A stretch of DNA of 64,000 nucleotides from Sulfitobacter sp. EhC04 (GCF_001650875.1 NZ_LXYI01000011.1:1-64000); one strand, 5' to 3'. Positions 45,281-53,714 are shown, counted from the stretch's first letter. A program made the numbers and translations. Notes: generated by a model not told the origin, from the sequence alone.

Positions 45281-46405
45281 TCAGGGGGCAGGCGGGGGCG
45301 GCGGCATCACGGTGAAAAGCTGCGCCAGTTCGGTCACATCCTCGGCCCGTTGCCAGCCGTCCTGGCCTGGTGTCCAGACATGGGTTTCGCGGGTCAGTTT
45401 GCCTTCGGTGACCATGCGCCCCATGCGCGCCTTGGAGTAGGGACCACTGGTCTCGCCGCCCTCGGCAATGTGCCAGACGTGTTCCACGGGCGGCGGTGGT
45501 GGCGGTGTCATGCCTGCGGGGGCCGCCGCAGCCCCGGCCGGCCGTGCGCCCCATGGTCCGGCACTGGCGGCCGCCTGCTGGCCGATCTGCATGCCCAGAC
45601 CCGCGCCCAGACCCGCCTGCATCGCATCGCTGGCGCTGCCTTCGCGGCCCAATGCCTCGGCCGCCTGGAACTGCGTATAGCGGTTCAGATCGCCGATCAC
45701 ACCCATGGAGGAGCGCTTGTCCATCACCTCCTCCACCGCGGGGGGGAGCGAGACGTTTTCGATGTAGAGTTCGGGGATGGCCAGCCCGTAGTCGGCGATG
45801 GTGGCCGAAATTTCGGTGCTGACCAGCTTGCCCAACTCGCGGGTATTGGCGGCCATGTCCAGCACGGGGATCTTGGACAGGGCGATGGTGCGGGAGAATT
45901 CCTGTACGATGATATTGCGGATCTGGAAGCTGATCTCGTCCATGGTGAATTCGCCATCGGTGCCGACAATCTCGGTCAGGAACTTCGCGGGGTCCGACAC
46001 CTTCACCGAATAGGTGCCGAAGGCGCGCAGGCGGACCGGGCCAAACTCGGGGTCACGCACGATTATCGGGTTCTTGGTACCCCATTTCAGGTCATTGAAA
46101 CGGGTGGTGTTGACGAAATAAATCTCTGATTTAAATGGGCTTTTAAAGCCGTGATCCCAATGTTGAAGGCTCGTCATGATCGGCATGTTGTTGGTTTCGA
46201 GCATGTAGAGACCGGGGGTGAACACATCGGCCAGTTGCCCCTCGTGGACGAAGACAGCGGCCTGTCCCTCGCGCACGGTCAGCTTGGCACCGTACTTGAT
46301 CTCGTGGCCCTCCCGCTCGAACCGCCAGACCATGGTGTCGCGGGTGTCATCCGTCCAGTGGATGACGTCGATGAATTGCCCTGAGAGGAAGTCGAGAATG
46401 CCCAT
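45281..46405 (-). CDS. SPFH-domain protein with C-terminal GYF_2 domain (YdjI-like)
   Basis: 374 residues from the ATG at 46405. The SPFH region (~residues 20-210) has VWRFEREGHEIKYGAKLTVREGQAAVFVHEG and EFSRTIALSKIPVLDMAANTREL, matching the YdjI 'virion core protein-like' branch. A Pro/Ala-rich hinge (PPPPPP) then leads to a GYF_2 domain (VWHIAEGGETSGPYSKARM..DGWQRAEDV). It probably forms oligomers at the membrane surface. In Bacillus the homologue is encoded with the zinc-ribbon protein YdjG, matching the zinc-ribbon gene here. The sequence ends in a Pro-rich tail. Confidence 0.82.
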   Translation of the reverse strand: MGILDFLSGQFIDVIHWTDDTRDTMVWRFEREGHEIKYGAKLTVREGQAAVFVHEGQLADVFTPGLYMLETNNMPIMTSLQHWDHGFKSPFKSEIYFVNTTRFNDLKWGTKNPIIVRDPEFGPVRLRAFGTYSVKVSDPAKFLTEIVGTDGEFTMDEISFQIRNIIVQEFSRTIALSKIPVLDMAANTRELGKLVSTEISATIADYGLAIPELYIENVSLPPAVEEVMDKRSSMGVIGDLNRYTQFQAAEALGREGSASDAMQAGLGAGLGMQIGQQAAASAGPWGARPAGAAAAPAGMTPPPPPPVEHVWHIAEGGETSGPYSKARMGRMVTEGKLTRETHVWTPGQDGWQRAEDVTELAQLFTVMPPPPPAP

Positions 46406-46758
46406 GATGTCAGTCCTTGGATTGGGTGTCAGCGCGAGGATATGGCGCAGGGCCGGGGTTATCAAGGTGCGGGGTGGCCCCGTCCTCTGGCGGAATGGTT
46501 AACGGCACTGTTTTGTTAGGCGAATCGGGGCACAACCCGTGCACAGGGCGTACACGATGCGTGCACCGGCAGATGCACTGTCGCCTGTTGCGGGCAAGTG
46601 TGAACCCGCCGGGCGGCCTGTTGCGTTAAGAAAGGGTTCCGTTCGACCGCAAAAAGATCGCCTTGAGCAGGGAAAATTGCCGGGGTGCGTCAAGGACGGT
46701 CGACCGCCGCCTGCAGGCGCACTGGCAACGTGGATATTGCCACCGGGCATTTTAGTGC
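46406..46758. other. Gap between SPFH gene and SoxR-type promoter
   Basis: No gene is supported: the open frames are Arg/Pro-rich shadows without ribosome-binding sites. It should contain the minus-strand promoter of the SPFH gene, which I cannot place. Confidence 0.4.
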
Positions 46759-46789
46759 TTGCCCTCAAGTTAGCTTGAGCTTGTAGGGT
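46759..46789 (+). promoter_or_regulatory. SoxR-type promoter with 19-bp spacer
   Basis: CCTCAAGTTAGCTTGAGC (46763-46780) matches the SoxR operator consensus CCTCAAGTTAACTTGAGG at 16 of 18 positions. It lies between TTGCCC (-35, 46759-46764) and TAGGGT (-10, 46784-46789), which are 19 bp apart. That is the stretched spacing typical of MerR/SoxR-activated promoters. The SDR gene starts 41 bp after the -10. No soxR gene is in the window. Confidence 0.75.
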
Positions 46790-46830
46790 GACGTCAGCCG
46801 TGCCCGGGATGCGTAGACAAGGTGTATAAC

Positions 46831-47544
46831 ATGAACCTCTCAAATCGAAAATTTGCCATCACCGGTGCAAGTCGTGGGCTGGGTGCGGCACTGGCAATTG
46901 AAATGGCCCGGTCCGGGGCGCGGCTTGTCCTTCTGGCCCGAACCAGCGAAGCCCTTCAGGATGTCGCCAGTGCCATCCTTGAAGAGACAGGCCAAGAGGT
47001 CGCCACCATGGATTGTGATCTGGCGAACAGCGAAAGCGCGACAGAAGCCGGCGCGAGACTGGCGGCAGAGCACAAAGATCTGGATGGCCTGATTCACAAC
47101 GGCGCCATGTGGCTGTCGGGACCGATGGAGGAGGTCACTGACATGGACATTCAGGCCTGCATCGCCTCAGCCGCGATTGGTGCGCTTATCCTGACGCGCC
47201 ACCTGTTGCCGCAGCTGAGGGCAAGAGAACATGCAGATATCCATACCGTGGTGTCGACCAATGGCCTGCCCAATCGGCCGCTTGACGGGGCATCGGTTCC
47301 TTTTGCGGCTGCAAAGTCAGCGCAGGCAGGGTTTGTTCACGGTCTGGCGCAGGAGCTTGAGCATACGAATGTCCGGGTGACGTCGGTTTTTCCGGGAGAT
47401 TTTGAAGACAAATCGCCCCTGGACCCGGATTGGAACGCATTGGCACCGGATCATAGTTTGTGCAGTCGTGAGGTCCTCAAGGCGATCCTCTTCATACTGA
47501 ACCAGCCGCCCAAAGTCACCATACGGTCATTGGTGATCCAATAG
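46831..47544 (+). CDS. SDR-family protein lacking the catalytic Tyr
   Basis: 237 residues from the ATG at 46831 (AAGGTG upstream; a GTG nine bases earlier is possible). The Rossmann motif TGASRGLG (residues 11-18) binds NAD(P). The usual NNAG is replaced by HNGA (IHNGAMWLSG). The active-site YxxxK reads FAAAK, with Phe158 in place of Tyr and Lys162 retained. Catalysis by the standard SDR mechanism is therefore doubtful. The gene is alone behind a SoxR-type promoter, so induction by redox-cycling compounds is likely. It could act as a sensor or binding protein, or use another proton donor. Confidence 0.8.
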   Translation: MNLSNRKFAITGASRGLGAALAIEMARSGARLVLLARTSEALQDVASAILEETGQEVATMDCDLANSESATEAGARLAAEHKDLDGLIHNGAMWLSGPMEEVTDMDIQACIASAAIGALILTRHLLPQLRAREHADIHTVVSTNGLPNRPLDGASVPFAAAKSAQAGFVHGLAQELEHTNVRVTSVFPGDFEDKSPLDPDWNALAPDHSLCSREVLKAILFILNQPPKVTIRSLVIQ

Positions 47545-47647
47545 CATCAGCATCGAGACGACTTTGGGAAGCGGCTATGGGGCATTTGAGGCGAAAATCA
47601 TCTCAAAGCCCAACAAAACAAGAGACGCAGGCCGGGCGCGGCACCAC

Positions 47648-47745
47648 AGCGTCCCGCCTTCAACCTGAAGCATATCACGTCGCCAATGTCCCGAGAGCGC
47701 GCAGCGCGGTAGGGTGTTGGCGTTTCAAGTTCAAGGCGGGGCACT
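47648..47745. repeat. 98-bp dispersed structured repeat, copy 2
   Basis: Same length and layout as 9998-10095. Terminal inverted repeats are 47648-47668 and 47725-47745 (4 mismatches). The inner pair is CGCCAAT (47681-47687) with GTTGGCG (47716-47722): a G-C pair in copy 1 has become A-T here and the stem is kept. It lies between the convergent SDR and DUF2927 genes, 20 bp from the DUF2927 stop. Confidence 0.75.
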
Positions 47746-47765
47746 AGGGCGTGCAGGCAACGTCC

Positions 47766-48725
47766 CTATACCGGCCCGCCTGCCATTTCCTCGGCGATTT
47801 CCCGTACAATGGGTTGTGCCTCTGCCGCAGTCATCCCGATACTCAGGCGCGGATCGTAAAGCATCTTCAACAACTGCTCATCATGACGGGTCAGCAGCGC
47901 GAATTCATCATCGTCATTGAAGATCGACGGGCGCGCGCCGGGGCTGTCATTGGCCAGCCCCATGCCCTGGGCCAGTTCCTCGTGAATGCAGCTGAGCCGC
48001 AGCAGATCGGGGTTTTCCGAGCGGATCACCGCGACCGCCGCCGTATAGGTGTTGGCGGAAGGTCCGGCGGCATAGGCGGCGACGGCGCAATAGGTGTCGC
48101 GGCGCATGTCGCGCAGGGCGCGCAGGCTGCTGCCGGAAATGCCGGGCAGGCGTTTGGCGATGGCCGCCAGGGTCTCGGCGCGGTCGTCTTCTGACGCGAT
48201 GACCACCAGAAAGTTGGGCCGCCCGCCTGTAGAGACCGGGTGGCCGGTGACCCGCGACAGCCGCCGGGCATAGCTGTGTACATCTTTCGTGTCGGCCTGC
48301 CGTTGGGACGGCGGAACGCTGTCGCCAAAGATCACTTCCATCCGCACCGGTGTCGCCCAGCGGCGCAGGGGGCTGGCCCCGCCGCGGCCCGTAAAGGCAC
48401 CGTCATATTCGTTGAAGAACGCGATCTGTTCAAAGTTCCGGGCCAGCACGGAGGCGGTAAAGGGCGTGTCGAGGCCACCACCATCCTGGCGCAGCAATCC
48501 CTGGCTGAGCTGTGCCACCTGCACCTGGTTGAGATAGCTGCGCAGCGCAGCGCTTTTCTGTGATGTCGGCTGCGCGACCTGGGGCGGGGCGGCGGCGGCA
48601 GCCTGCGCGGGGCGAGACTGCGGTTTCAGCGAGGGTTCGACCGGGGCGGCGACATCGCAGGCCAACAGGCTGGCGGACATCGCACCCGCCAGACCCCATT
48701 TCAACATCTCGGTTCGGCCCCGCAC
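47766..48725 (-). CDS. DUF2927 lipoprotein
   Basis: 319 residues if started at the GTG at 48725 (AGGAT upstream, 7 bp after the telA stop); the ATG at 48707 gives the same lipobox with a shorter leader. Lipobox SASLLAC places it on the periplasmic face of a membrane. A Pro/Ala-rich linker precedes the DUF2927 domain, whose C-terminal motif CIHEELAQGMGLANDSPGARPSIFNDDDEFALL includes a possible metal-binding HEELAQ. The function of the family is unknown. It is the last gene of the TelA/XpaC unit. Confidence 0.8.
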   Translation of the reverse strand: MRGRTEMLKWGLAGAMSASLLACDVAAPVEPSLKPQSRPAQAAAAAPPQVAQPTSQKSAALRSYLNQVQVAQLSQGLLRQDGGGLDTPFTASVLARNFEQIAFFNEYDGAFTGRGGASPLRRWATPVRMEVIFGDSVPPSQRQADTKDVHSYARRLSRVTGHPVSTGGRPNFLVVIASEDDRAETLAAIAKRLPGISGSSLRALRDMRRDTYCAVAAYAAGPSANTYTAAVAVIRSENPDLLRLSCIHEELAQGMGLANDSPGARPSIFNDDDEFALLTRHDEQLLKMLYDPRLSIGMTAAEAQPIVREIAEEMAGGPV

Positions 48726-48732
48726 CGTGATC

Positions 48733-49929
48733 CTATCCCGGAACGCTGGTGGAGGTGGTGTCGCCCAGACCGGTCTTGCTGGCCTTGGCAGAGGCCAGCG
48801 TGTCGCGCAGCCTGGCTTCCATTTCCTTAAGCTCCACCTCGGCTGCGGCGCGTTTGGCTTTGCCGGCGTCGGCGATCTGAAGGCTTTCCTCGATGGTGCC
48901 GATCAGGTCGGCGTTCGCCTGTTTGACCGCCTCGATGTCGAACACGCCGCGCTCCATCTCCTCGCGGATGATCTTGTTGCTTTCGCGCAGGTTCTTGGCG
49001 TTGGAGGTCAGCAGTTCGTTGGTCAGGTCATTGGCCTCGCGCACCGCGCTTGCGGCCTCGGCAGAGCGCTGGCTGGTCACCGCCTGTGCCAGTTGGGTTT
49101 CCCACAGCGGCACGGTGTTGACGAGGGTCGAATTGATCTTGGTCACCAGGCTTTTGTCGTTTTCCTGTACCAGCCGGATCGACGGCAGCGACTGCATGGT
49201 CACCTGGCGGGTCAGTTTCAGGTCGTGGACCCGGCGTTCCAGATCGTCGCGGGCGGCGCGCATGTCGCGCAGTTCCTGGGCGACCATCACCTGGTCGTCC
49301 ACGGGGGCCGCTTTGACCTCCGCTTCCTTTGCCGGGATCACCGTGCTGTCGAGCTCGGCCAGCTTTGCCTCACCGGCAGCGATGTAGAGCGCCAGTTCAT
49401 CGTAGAACTGAAGCGTCTTTTCATAGAGCATGTCCAGCGACTTGATGTCCTTGAGCAGGGTGTGTTCATGGCTCAGCAGATTGTCGGTGATGCGGTCGAT
49501 CTGGCTTTGCACCTTTTCGAACTGGGCGGTGAATTTGGCAAAGGGGGCGGCGCGGCCCAACAGTTTTTCCCACCAGCTGCGGTCCCGGCGCACATCAAGT
49601 TCAGAGACCGAAAAGCCACGGATCGTGCTGACGATGCTGCGCAGGCTGTCGCCTGCGGGGCCGACGTCCTTGTTGCGCACATCGGCCAGCATCGCCTGGC
49701 TGATCTCTTGCAGTTCCGCCTGCGCGGCAGAGCCGAAGGACACGATCGACTGGGTGTCGCTCATGTCGATTTCAGCCATGCGGGATCTGATCTCATCGCC
49801 CAGGGGCTTGTCGGCCTTTTCCAACGGCACAACCGCATTGGCGTCAGAAGGTTCGGGCAGGACGAGGGCGGTTACCTCTTCGACCATGTTGCGGGATTGC
49901 GTTGCTTTTTCACGAACAGATTCAGACAT
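48733..49929 (-). CDS. telA: TelA-family toxic anion resistance protein
   Basis: 398 residues, nearly all alpha-helical. Family hallmarks include GDSLRSIVSTIRGFSVSELD, WWEKLLGRAAPFAKFTAQFEKVQSQID, LDMLYEKTLQFYDELALYIAAGE and QSLPSIRLVQENDKSLVTKINSTLVNTVPLWETQLAQAV. TelA/YaaN proteins are linked genetically to tellurite and other toxic anion tolerance; the biochemical role is not settled. In Bacillus the homologue YaaN is encoded with XpaC, and XpaC is the next gene upstream here, 39 bp away. Confidence 0.92.
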   Translation of the reverse strand: MSESVREKATQSRNMVEEVTALVLPEPSDANAVVPLEKADKPLGDEIRSRMAEIDMSDTQSIVSFGSAAQAELQEISQAMLADVRNKDVGPAGDSLRSIVSTIRGFSVSELDVRRDRSWWEKLLGRAAPFAKFTAQFEKVQSQIDRITDNLLSHEHTLLKDIKSLDMLYEKTLQFYDELALYIAAGEAKLAELDSTVIPAKEAEVKAAPVDDQVMVAQELRDMRAARDDLERRVHDLKLTRQVTMQSLPSIRLVQENDKSLVTKINSTLVNTVPLWETQLAQAVTSQRSAEAASAVREANDLTNELLTSNAKNLRESNKIIREEMERGVFDIEAVKQANADLIGTIEESLQIADAGKAKRAAAEVELKEMEARLRDTLASAKASKTGLGDTTSTSVPG

Positions 49930-49968
49930 ATACAGGGCTTCCTTGAAAGGTTGGATGAAGGGCGCAGG

Positions 49969-50859
49969 TCATTTGAGCCTGACCCCTTCACGCGACAGCC
50001 GCTCGCGCAGCACATCAATTTCGACGGTCAGGTCGCTGCGGTCGTCCAGCAGCGATTTCTCGGTCCGGGCAGCGAAGTTCTGCTCCAGGTCGGTGAGCAG
50101 TGCGAGGTAGTCTTCGCGCGCCTGGCTGTCCTGGGTCCGGGCGTAGATGTCGGCGAATTTCACGGTCGCATCGCGCGCGCCGCGCAGATAAACGCTGAGG
50201 TACTTGCGCGCCGCCGTCAGGTCGCGCGGGTCTTCTTCGACTGTGCGGATCAGGGTGCGGGCAGCGCTCTGGAACTGTGCCAGCTGCACCTCTGCCCGGC
50301 GGTCGCCCGCGCGGGCGATGGCGTCGGTCATCTGTGCCAGCGTCCTTTCGGCCTCGTCCACCACGCGGGCGACGCGGTCCTGCTGGAAGGTGTCGATGCC
50401 TTCCATCCCCTTGGATTTCAGCGGGTCGATGCCGAAGGCGGCCAGGTGCAATGCTGTGGCGCAGAGGCCAAAGAGCAATGTCGCCAGAATATCGGGCAGG
50501 CCGCCCTGGTGCGCGGCCACGGCAAGGGCGGTGCCGATGCCGGTTGCGGCCCCGGCAAGGATCTTGCGTGGCAGGGCGGGACGGCGCGCGACCTTGCGTT
50601 CGGCAAAGGCGGCCTCGGCACGCAGCCCTTCGCGCAGCAGCCAGGCCCCCAGCGCCAGCGCGGCCGCGCCGATCATGCCCAGGGTCAGGCCGGTCGCACC
50701 CCCGCCGAAGCTTGTGGCCAGCAGAACGACGGGTGGCACAAACAGGATGTTGGCGCGCCCGCCCACCGGATCGACCGTGACCCTTGCGCGCGGCGTCGGA
50801 GCGGCGGGGCTGCCCGGCGCGTCGTCGGGGCTGTATTTGCCACCAAAGCGTTTGGCCAT
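49969..50859 (-). CDS. xpaC: XpaC-like 5-bromo-4-chloroindolyl phosphate hydrolysis protein
   Basis: 296 residues. Two pairs of hydrophobic segments in the first half (ILFVPPVVLLATSFGGG.., LPDILATLLFGLCATALHLAAFGI) are followed by a charged helical domain (DRVARVVDEAERTLAQMTDAI..) typical of XpaC. Despite the family name, a direct phosphatase activity is not established. It lies between a small two-helix membrane protein (2 bp away) and telA on the same strand, which supports a joint role in toxic-anion stress. Confidence 0.85.
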   Translation of the reverse strand: MAKRFGGKYSPDDAPGSPAAPTPRARVTVDPVGGRANILFVPPVVLLATSFGGGATGLTLGMIGAAALALGAWLLREGLRAEAAFAERKVARRPALPRKILAGAATGIGTALAVAAHQGGLPDILATLLFGLCATALHLAAFGIDPLKSKGMEGIDTFQQDRVARVVDEAERTLAQMTDAIARAGDRRAEVQLAQFQSAARTLIRTVEEDPRDLTAARKYLSVYLRGARDATVKFADIYARTQDSQAREDYLALLTDLEQNFAARTEKSLLDDRSDLTVEIDVLRERLSREGVRLK

Positions 50860-50861
50860 GG

Positions 50862-51092
50862 CTAGAGCCCCCCCAGCAGGCCGGATGCCGTGCCGAGCAG
50901 CAGCGCGATCAACGCGACATAGGCGACTTTCTGCAAACCGTTGGGTGCCATCACACCATCCTTTGTCGGGCCGAATATTGGCCTGAGGGCGCGGCGGCCC
51001 TGATCCACTGCGTTGCTCCAGATTGATGCCAGAATGACAACAATGGCAATGATAACGCCCGCAACAAGCGCCAATAGAAACAATCTGCCCAT
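50862..51092 (-). CDS. Small two-helix membrane protein of the TelA operon
   Basis: 76 residues: one membrane helix at the N-terminus (LFLLALVAGVIIAIVVILAS), a short polar loop and a second helix near the C-terminus (VAYVALIALLLGTASGLLGG). Two bases separate its stop from the xpaC start. No named family is recognised. Size and position suggest a membrane partner of XpaC/TelA. Confidence 0.72.
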   Translation of the reverse strand: MGRLFLLALVAGVIIAIVVILASIWSNAVDQGRRALRPIFGPTKDGVMAPNGLQKVAYVALIALLLGTASGLLGGL

Positions 51093-51136
51093 ACCGACCT
51101 CACTGCGACGAACATAGGCTGTTTCCCCGGACCTTG

Positions 51137-51955
51137 CTAGTGCCGCGCCGCGGTGCGGCGTTCGGCGTTGAGCTTGCGGGTATAGCCGGACTGGATCACT
51201 TCGACCGCCACCAGGACCACAACCGAGAAATAGAAGGTGGTTTTCGACATCGGCACGACCTCGTATCCGAAGAAACGCAGGGCGAGGTCGGGGTCATGCA
51301 TGGCGTGGGCGGCAGCCTGACCGGATTCCCCCAGCAGGACAATGCCCACGATCAGCAGGATGAACAGGCCCAGCACCTCGTACATGCGGTTGGTTTCAAG
51401 AAATGCGGTGACCCGGTCGGCCAGCAGCAGCATGGCCAGCCCGGACAGGATGATCGCAGTGGCCAGAACGAAAAAGACATCGGTGATCGCCAGCGCCGAA
51501 AGCACGGAATCGAATGAGAAAATCAGGTTCATGAAGACGATCAACAGCACGACCTGTGCGGCCGATTTGCCGGGTTTAGCATCCACGTCCGTGCCCAGAT
51601 GTTCGATTGCCAGCATGTGGCTGATTTCCTTGACGGCGGTGTAGATGATGAAGACGCCGCCGATGATGAAGACCAGCGTGGCAAAGTTGACGCCGCCTGT
51701 CAGGACACCGTCCCAGTTCAGCACGAAGAACGGTTCGGCCATGGCGTCAATCAGGCGGATCATAGCAAAAAGCAGCACGATGCGCAGCGCCACCGCGATC
51801 ACGATGCCCCATTTGCGAACGGCGGCCTGTTGGGCCACGGGCGCGCGCTGGCTTTCGATGGAGATGTAGAGAAGGTTGTCAAAGCCAAGAACGGCCTGCA
51901 GGAAGCACAGCACCAGCAGATTGCCGAGGTTTTCGATGGTCAAAAGGTCGGTCAT
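51137..51955 (-). CDS. terC: TerC-family integral membrane protein
   Basis: 272 residues with seven to nine membrane helices. Conserved TerC motifs are present: the acidic intramembrane site in AVLGFDNLLYI near the N-terminus, and the repeat-related FSFDSVLSALAIT in the second half. TerC proteins are linked to tellurite resistance and to metal (manganese, calcium) handling at the membrane. It heads the XpaC/TelA group, 44 bp before the small membrane-protein gene. No yybP-ykoY-like riboswitch is evident upstream. Confidence 0.92.
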   Translation of the reverse strand: MTDLLTIENLGNLLVLCFLQAVLGFDNLLYISIESQRAPVAQQAAVRKWGIVIAVALRIVLLFAMIRLIDAMAEPFFVLNWDGVLTGGVNFATLVFIIGGVFIIYTAVKEISHMLAIEHLGTDVDAKPGKSAAQVVLLIVFMNLIFSFDSVLSALAITDVFFVLATAIILSGLAMLLLADRVTAFLETNRMYEVLGLFILLIVGIVLLGESGQAAAHAMHDPDLALRFFGYEVVPMSKTTFYFSVVVLVAVEVIQSGYTRKLNAERRTAARH

Positions 51956-52055
51956 GGCGTCCCCCGTCTTGGTTTTGGTGCTGTCTTAGGGATTTAGCGG
52001 GGGGATGTGAATTGCCTGTGACGGGGAATTTTCGCTGTTGGGTTGCAGTTTGGGG

Positions 52056-52361
52056 CAGACTTTTCAAAAAGTCTGTCCCGATTTTCTCAAAAAAATCGGT
52101 TGGCACGATGGCGGACAAGGGCAAGCCTTGCAGAAAAGCCGGTTCGGTTTTGTCGCGAAGTTCGGCTTGGCCGGTTGCGACAGGGGGACAGACTTTTCAA
52201 AAAGTCTGGTTCGATTTTTTCAAAAAAATCGGTTGGGGGTTGTGGCAGAGGGCTATCGGCTCAGAAAGACTGGTTTGTCATTGGCGCGAAGATCGGTGAG
52301 CCCGGTTGCGACAGGGGGCAGACTTTTCAAAAAGTCTGTCCCGATTTTTTCAAAAAAATCG
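52056..52361. repeat. Three tandem double-hairpin units (~130-bp period)
   Basis: Hairpin pairs at 52056-52075/52079-52098, 52189-52208/52212-52231 and 52319-52338/52342-52361. Each has AGACTTTTCAAAAAGTCT followed by CGATTTTTTCAAAAAAATCG or a near match. Flanking sequence (GGTTGCGACAGGGGG) is also repeated before units 2 and 3. The last unit abuts the rluB-type stop codon, so on the minus strand the array is the 3' untranslated region of that gene and probably its terminator. Frames across it encode only repeat-derived peptides. Confidence 0.85.
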
Positions 52362-52362
52362 G

Positions 52363-53193
52363 TCAGCGCTTCTGCGGACGGTTCGGTTTTTTCCGCTGCG
52401 GGCGCTGCACGGTTTTTGGCTTTTTCGCCGCTGTTCCGCTGTCATCCACCAGTTCCAGGCCCAATTGATCGCGCACGATCTTGCGGCGGATTTCTTCGAC
52501 CTCTCCGGCTTTCAGCTCGCCCAGCTGAAAGGGGCCATAGCTGACCCGGATCAGGCGGTTCACGGCAAGACCCACCGCCTCCATCGCGCGGCGGATTTCG
52601 CGGTTCTTGCCCTCGCGCAGTCCCACGGTCAGCCAGGCATTGGCGCCCTGCTGGCGGTCAATGGTTACGGTCATTGGTTGAAAGCGTTCGCCGTCGATGG
52701 TCAGCCCGCGCCGCAGCGGTTCCAGCGTCTTGTCGTCGGGGCGGCCGTTCACCCGCGCGCGGTACTTGCGCAGCCAGCCGGTGCTGGGCAGTTCCAGCTT
52801 GCGCTTGATGCCTCCGTCATTGGTCAGCAGCAGCAACCCTTCGGAATTGATGTCGAGCCGGCCCACCGACATGACGCGCGGCATGTCCTCGGGCAGGGCG
52901 TCATAGATCGTCTGGCGGTCTTTCTCGTCCCGGTCGGTGCTGACCAGACCGACGGGCTTATGATAGAGCCACATGCGCGGCGGTTCGGGGGCCGAGACAT
53001 CCTTGCCATCCACCGTGATCTGGTCGCTGGCGGTGACGTTCAGGGCGGGTGACATGATCTGCGTGCCGTTCACGCTGACCCGGCCCGCCTCGATCATGCG
53101 TTCGGCTTCACGGCGCGAGGCGATGCCTGCGCGGGCAAGCACCTTGGCGATGCGGTCGCCCTTGGGCGGTTCGGATGGCGTTGACGTGTTCAT
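52363..53193 (-). CDS. rluB: 23S rRNA pseudouridine synthase, RluB type
   Basis: 276 residues. An S4 RNA-binding domain occupies residues ~12-60 (RIAKVLARAGIASRREAERMIEAGRVSVNG). The catalytic domain follows, with the essential Asp in GRLDINSEGLLLLTNDG and the GKNREIRRAMEAVGLAVNRLIRVSYGP motif of the RluB/RluE/RsuA group. A basic, disordered tail ends the protein (RPQRKKPNRPQKR). It converts a uridine of 23S rRNA (helix 89 region in E. coli) to pseudouridine. RluB rather than RluF/RsuA is chosen on motif style. Divergent from tadA, 62 bp away. Confidence 0.88.
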   Translation of the reverse strand: MNTSTPSEPPKGDRIAKVLARAGIASRREAERMIEAGRVSVNGTQIMSPALNVTASDQITVDGKDVSAPEPPRMWLYHKPVGLVSTDRDEKDRQTIYDALPEDMPRVMSVGRLDINSEGLLLLTNDGGIKRKLELPSTGWLRKYRARVNGRPDDKTLEPLRRGLTIDGERFQPMTVTIDRQQGANAWLTVGLREGKNREIRRAMEAVGLAVNRLIRVSYGPFQLGELKAGEVEEIRRKIVRDQLGLELVDDSGTAAKKPKTVQRPQRKKPNRPQKR

Positions 53194-53255
53194 CGCTTCC
53201 GCTTAGCGGGTTTGCGTCGCTTGCGAAAGAGCGGCTTTTGCAGCCAAGGTGGGTC

Positions 53256-53714
53256 ATGACGTTTCGCTCTTTCATGGATGTGGCACTGACGGAGGCACGC
53301 GCCGCCGCTGCGCGCGGCGAGGTGCCTGTTGGTGCCGTGATCGTGGATGCGGCGGGGCAGGTCGTGGCGCAGGCGGGCAACCGTACCCGCGAATTGCATG
53401 ACCCGACCGCCCATGCCGAAGTGCTGGCGATCCGCGCGGCCTGTGCAAAGGTCGGGTCGGAGCGGCTGGTGGGTCATGATCTCTATGTCACGCTGGAGCC
53501 CTGTGCGATGTGTGCGGCGGCCCTTGCATCGGCACGGATTGCGCGGTTGTACTATGGTGCGTCCGATCCCAAGTCAGGCGGCGTCGCGCAGGGCGCGCGG
53601 GTATTTGCGCATCCGCAGTGCCATCATGTACCACAGGTGTACGATGGCATTGATGCCACCGCCGCCGAGAGACTGCTCAAGGCGTTTTTCGCCGGTAAAA
53701 GGGAAGGGAACTGA
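53256..53714 (+). CDS. tadA: tRNA-specific adenosine deaminase
   Basis: 152 residues from the ATG at 53256 (AAGGTGGG upstream); an in-frame extension overlapping the rluB promoter is rejected. The cytidine/deoxycytidylate deaminase zinc motif is complete: HAEV (catalytic Glu) and PCAMC. LYYGASDPKSGGV is typical of TadA. It converts A34 of tRNA-Arg(ACG) to inosine. The next gene starts immediately after its stop (TGAATG). Confidence 0.93.
   Translation: MTFRSFMDVALTEARAAAARGEVPVGAVIVDAAGQVVAQAGNRTRELHDPTAHAEVLAIRAACAKVGSERLVGHDLYVTLEPCAMCAAALASARIARLYYGASDPKSGGVAQGARVFAHPQCHHVPQVYDGIDATAAERLLKAFFAGKREGN

Noticed and set aside
48727..50865. 712-codon plus-strand open frame opposite telA and xpaC
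   Set aside because: Shadow of two well-supported minus-strand genes; no leader or motif, and low-complexity His/Gln/Gly content.
52056..52361. Possible CRISPR array from regularly spaced repeats
   Set aside because: Only three units, palindromic terminator-like sequence, ~90-base intervals that are themselves partly repeated, and no cas genes in the window.
52038..52544. Overlapping open frames with repeated TFQKVCPDF-like peptides
   Set aside because: Translations of the tandem hairpin array; no ribosome-binding site, and they run into the antisense of rluB.
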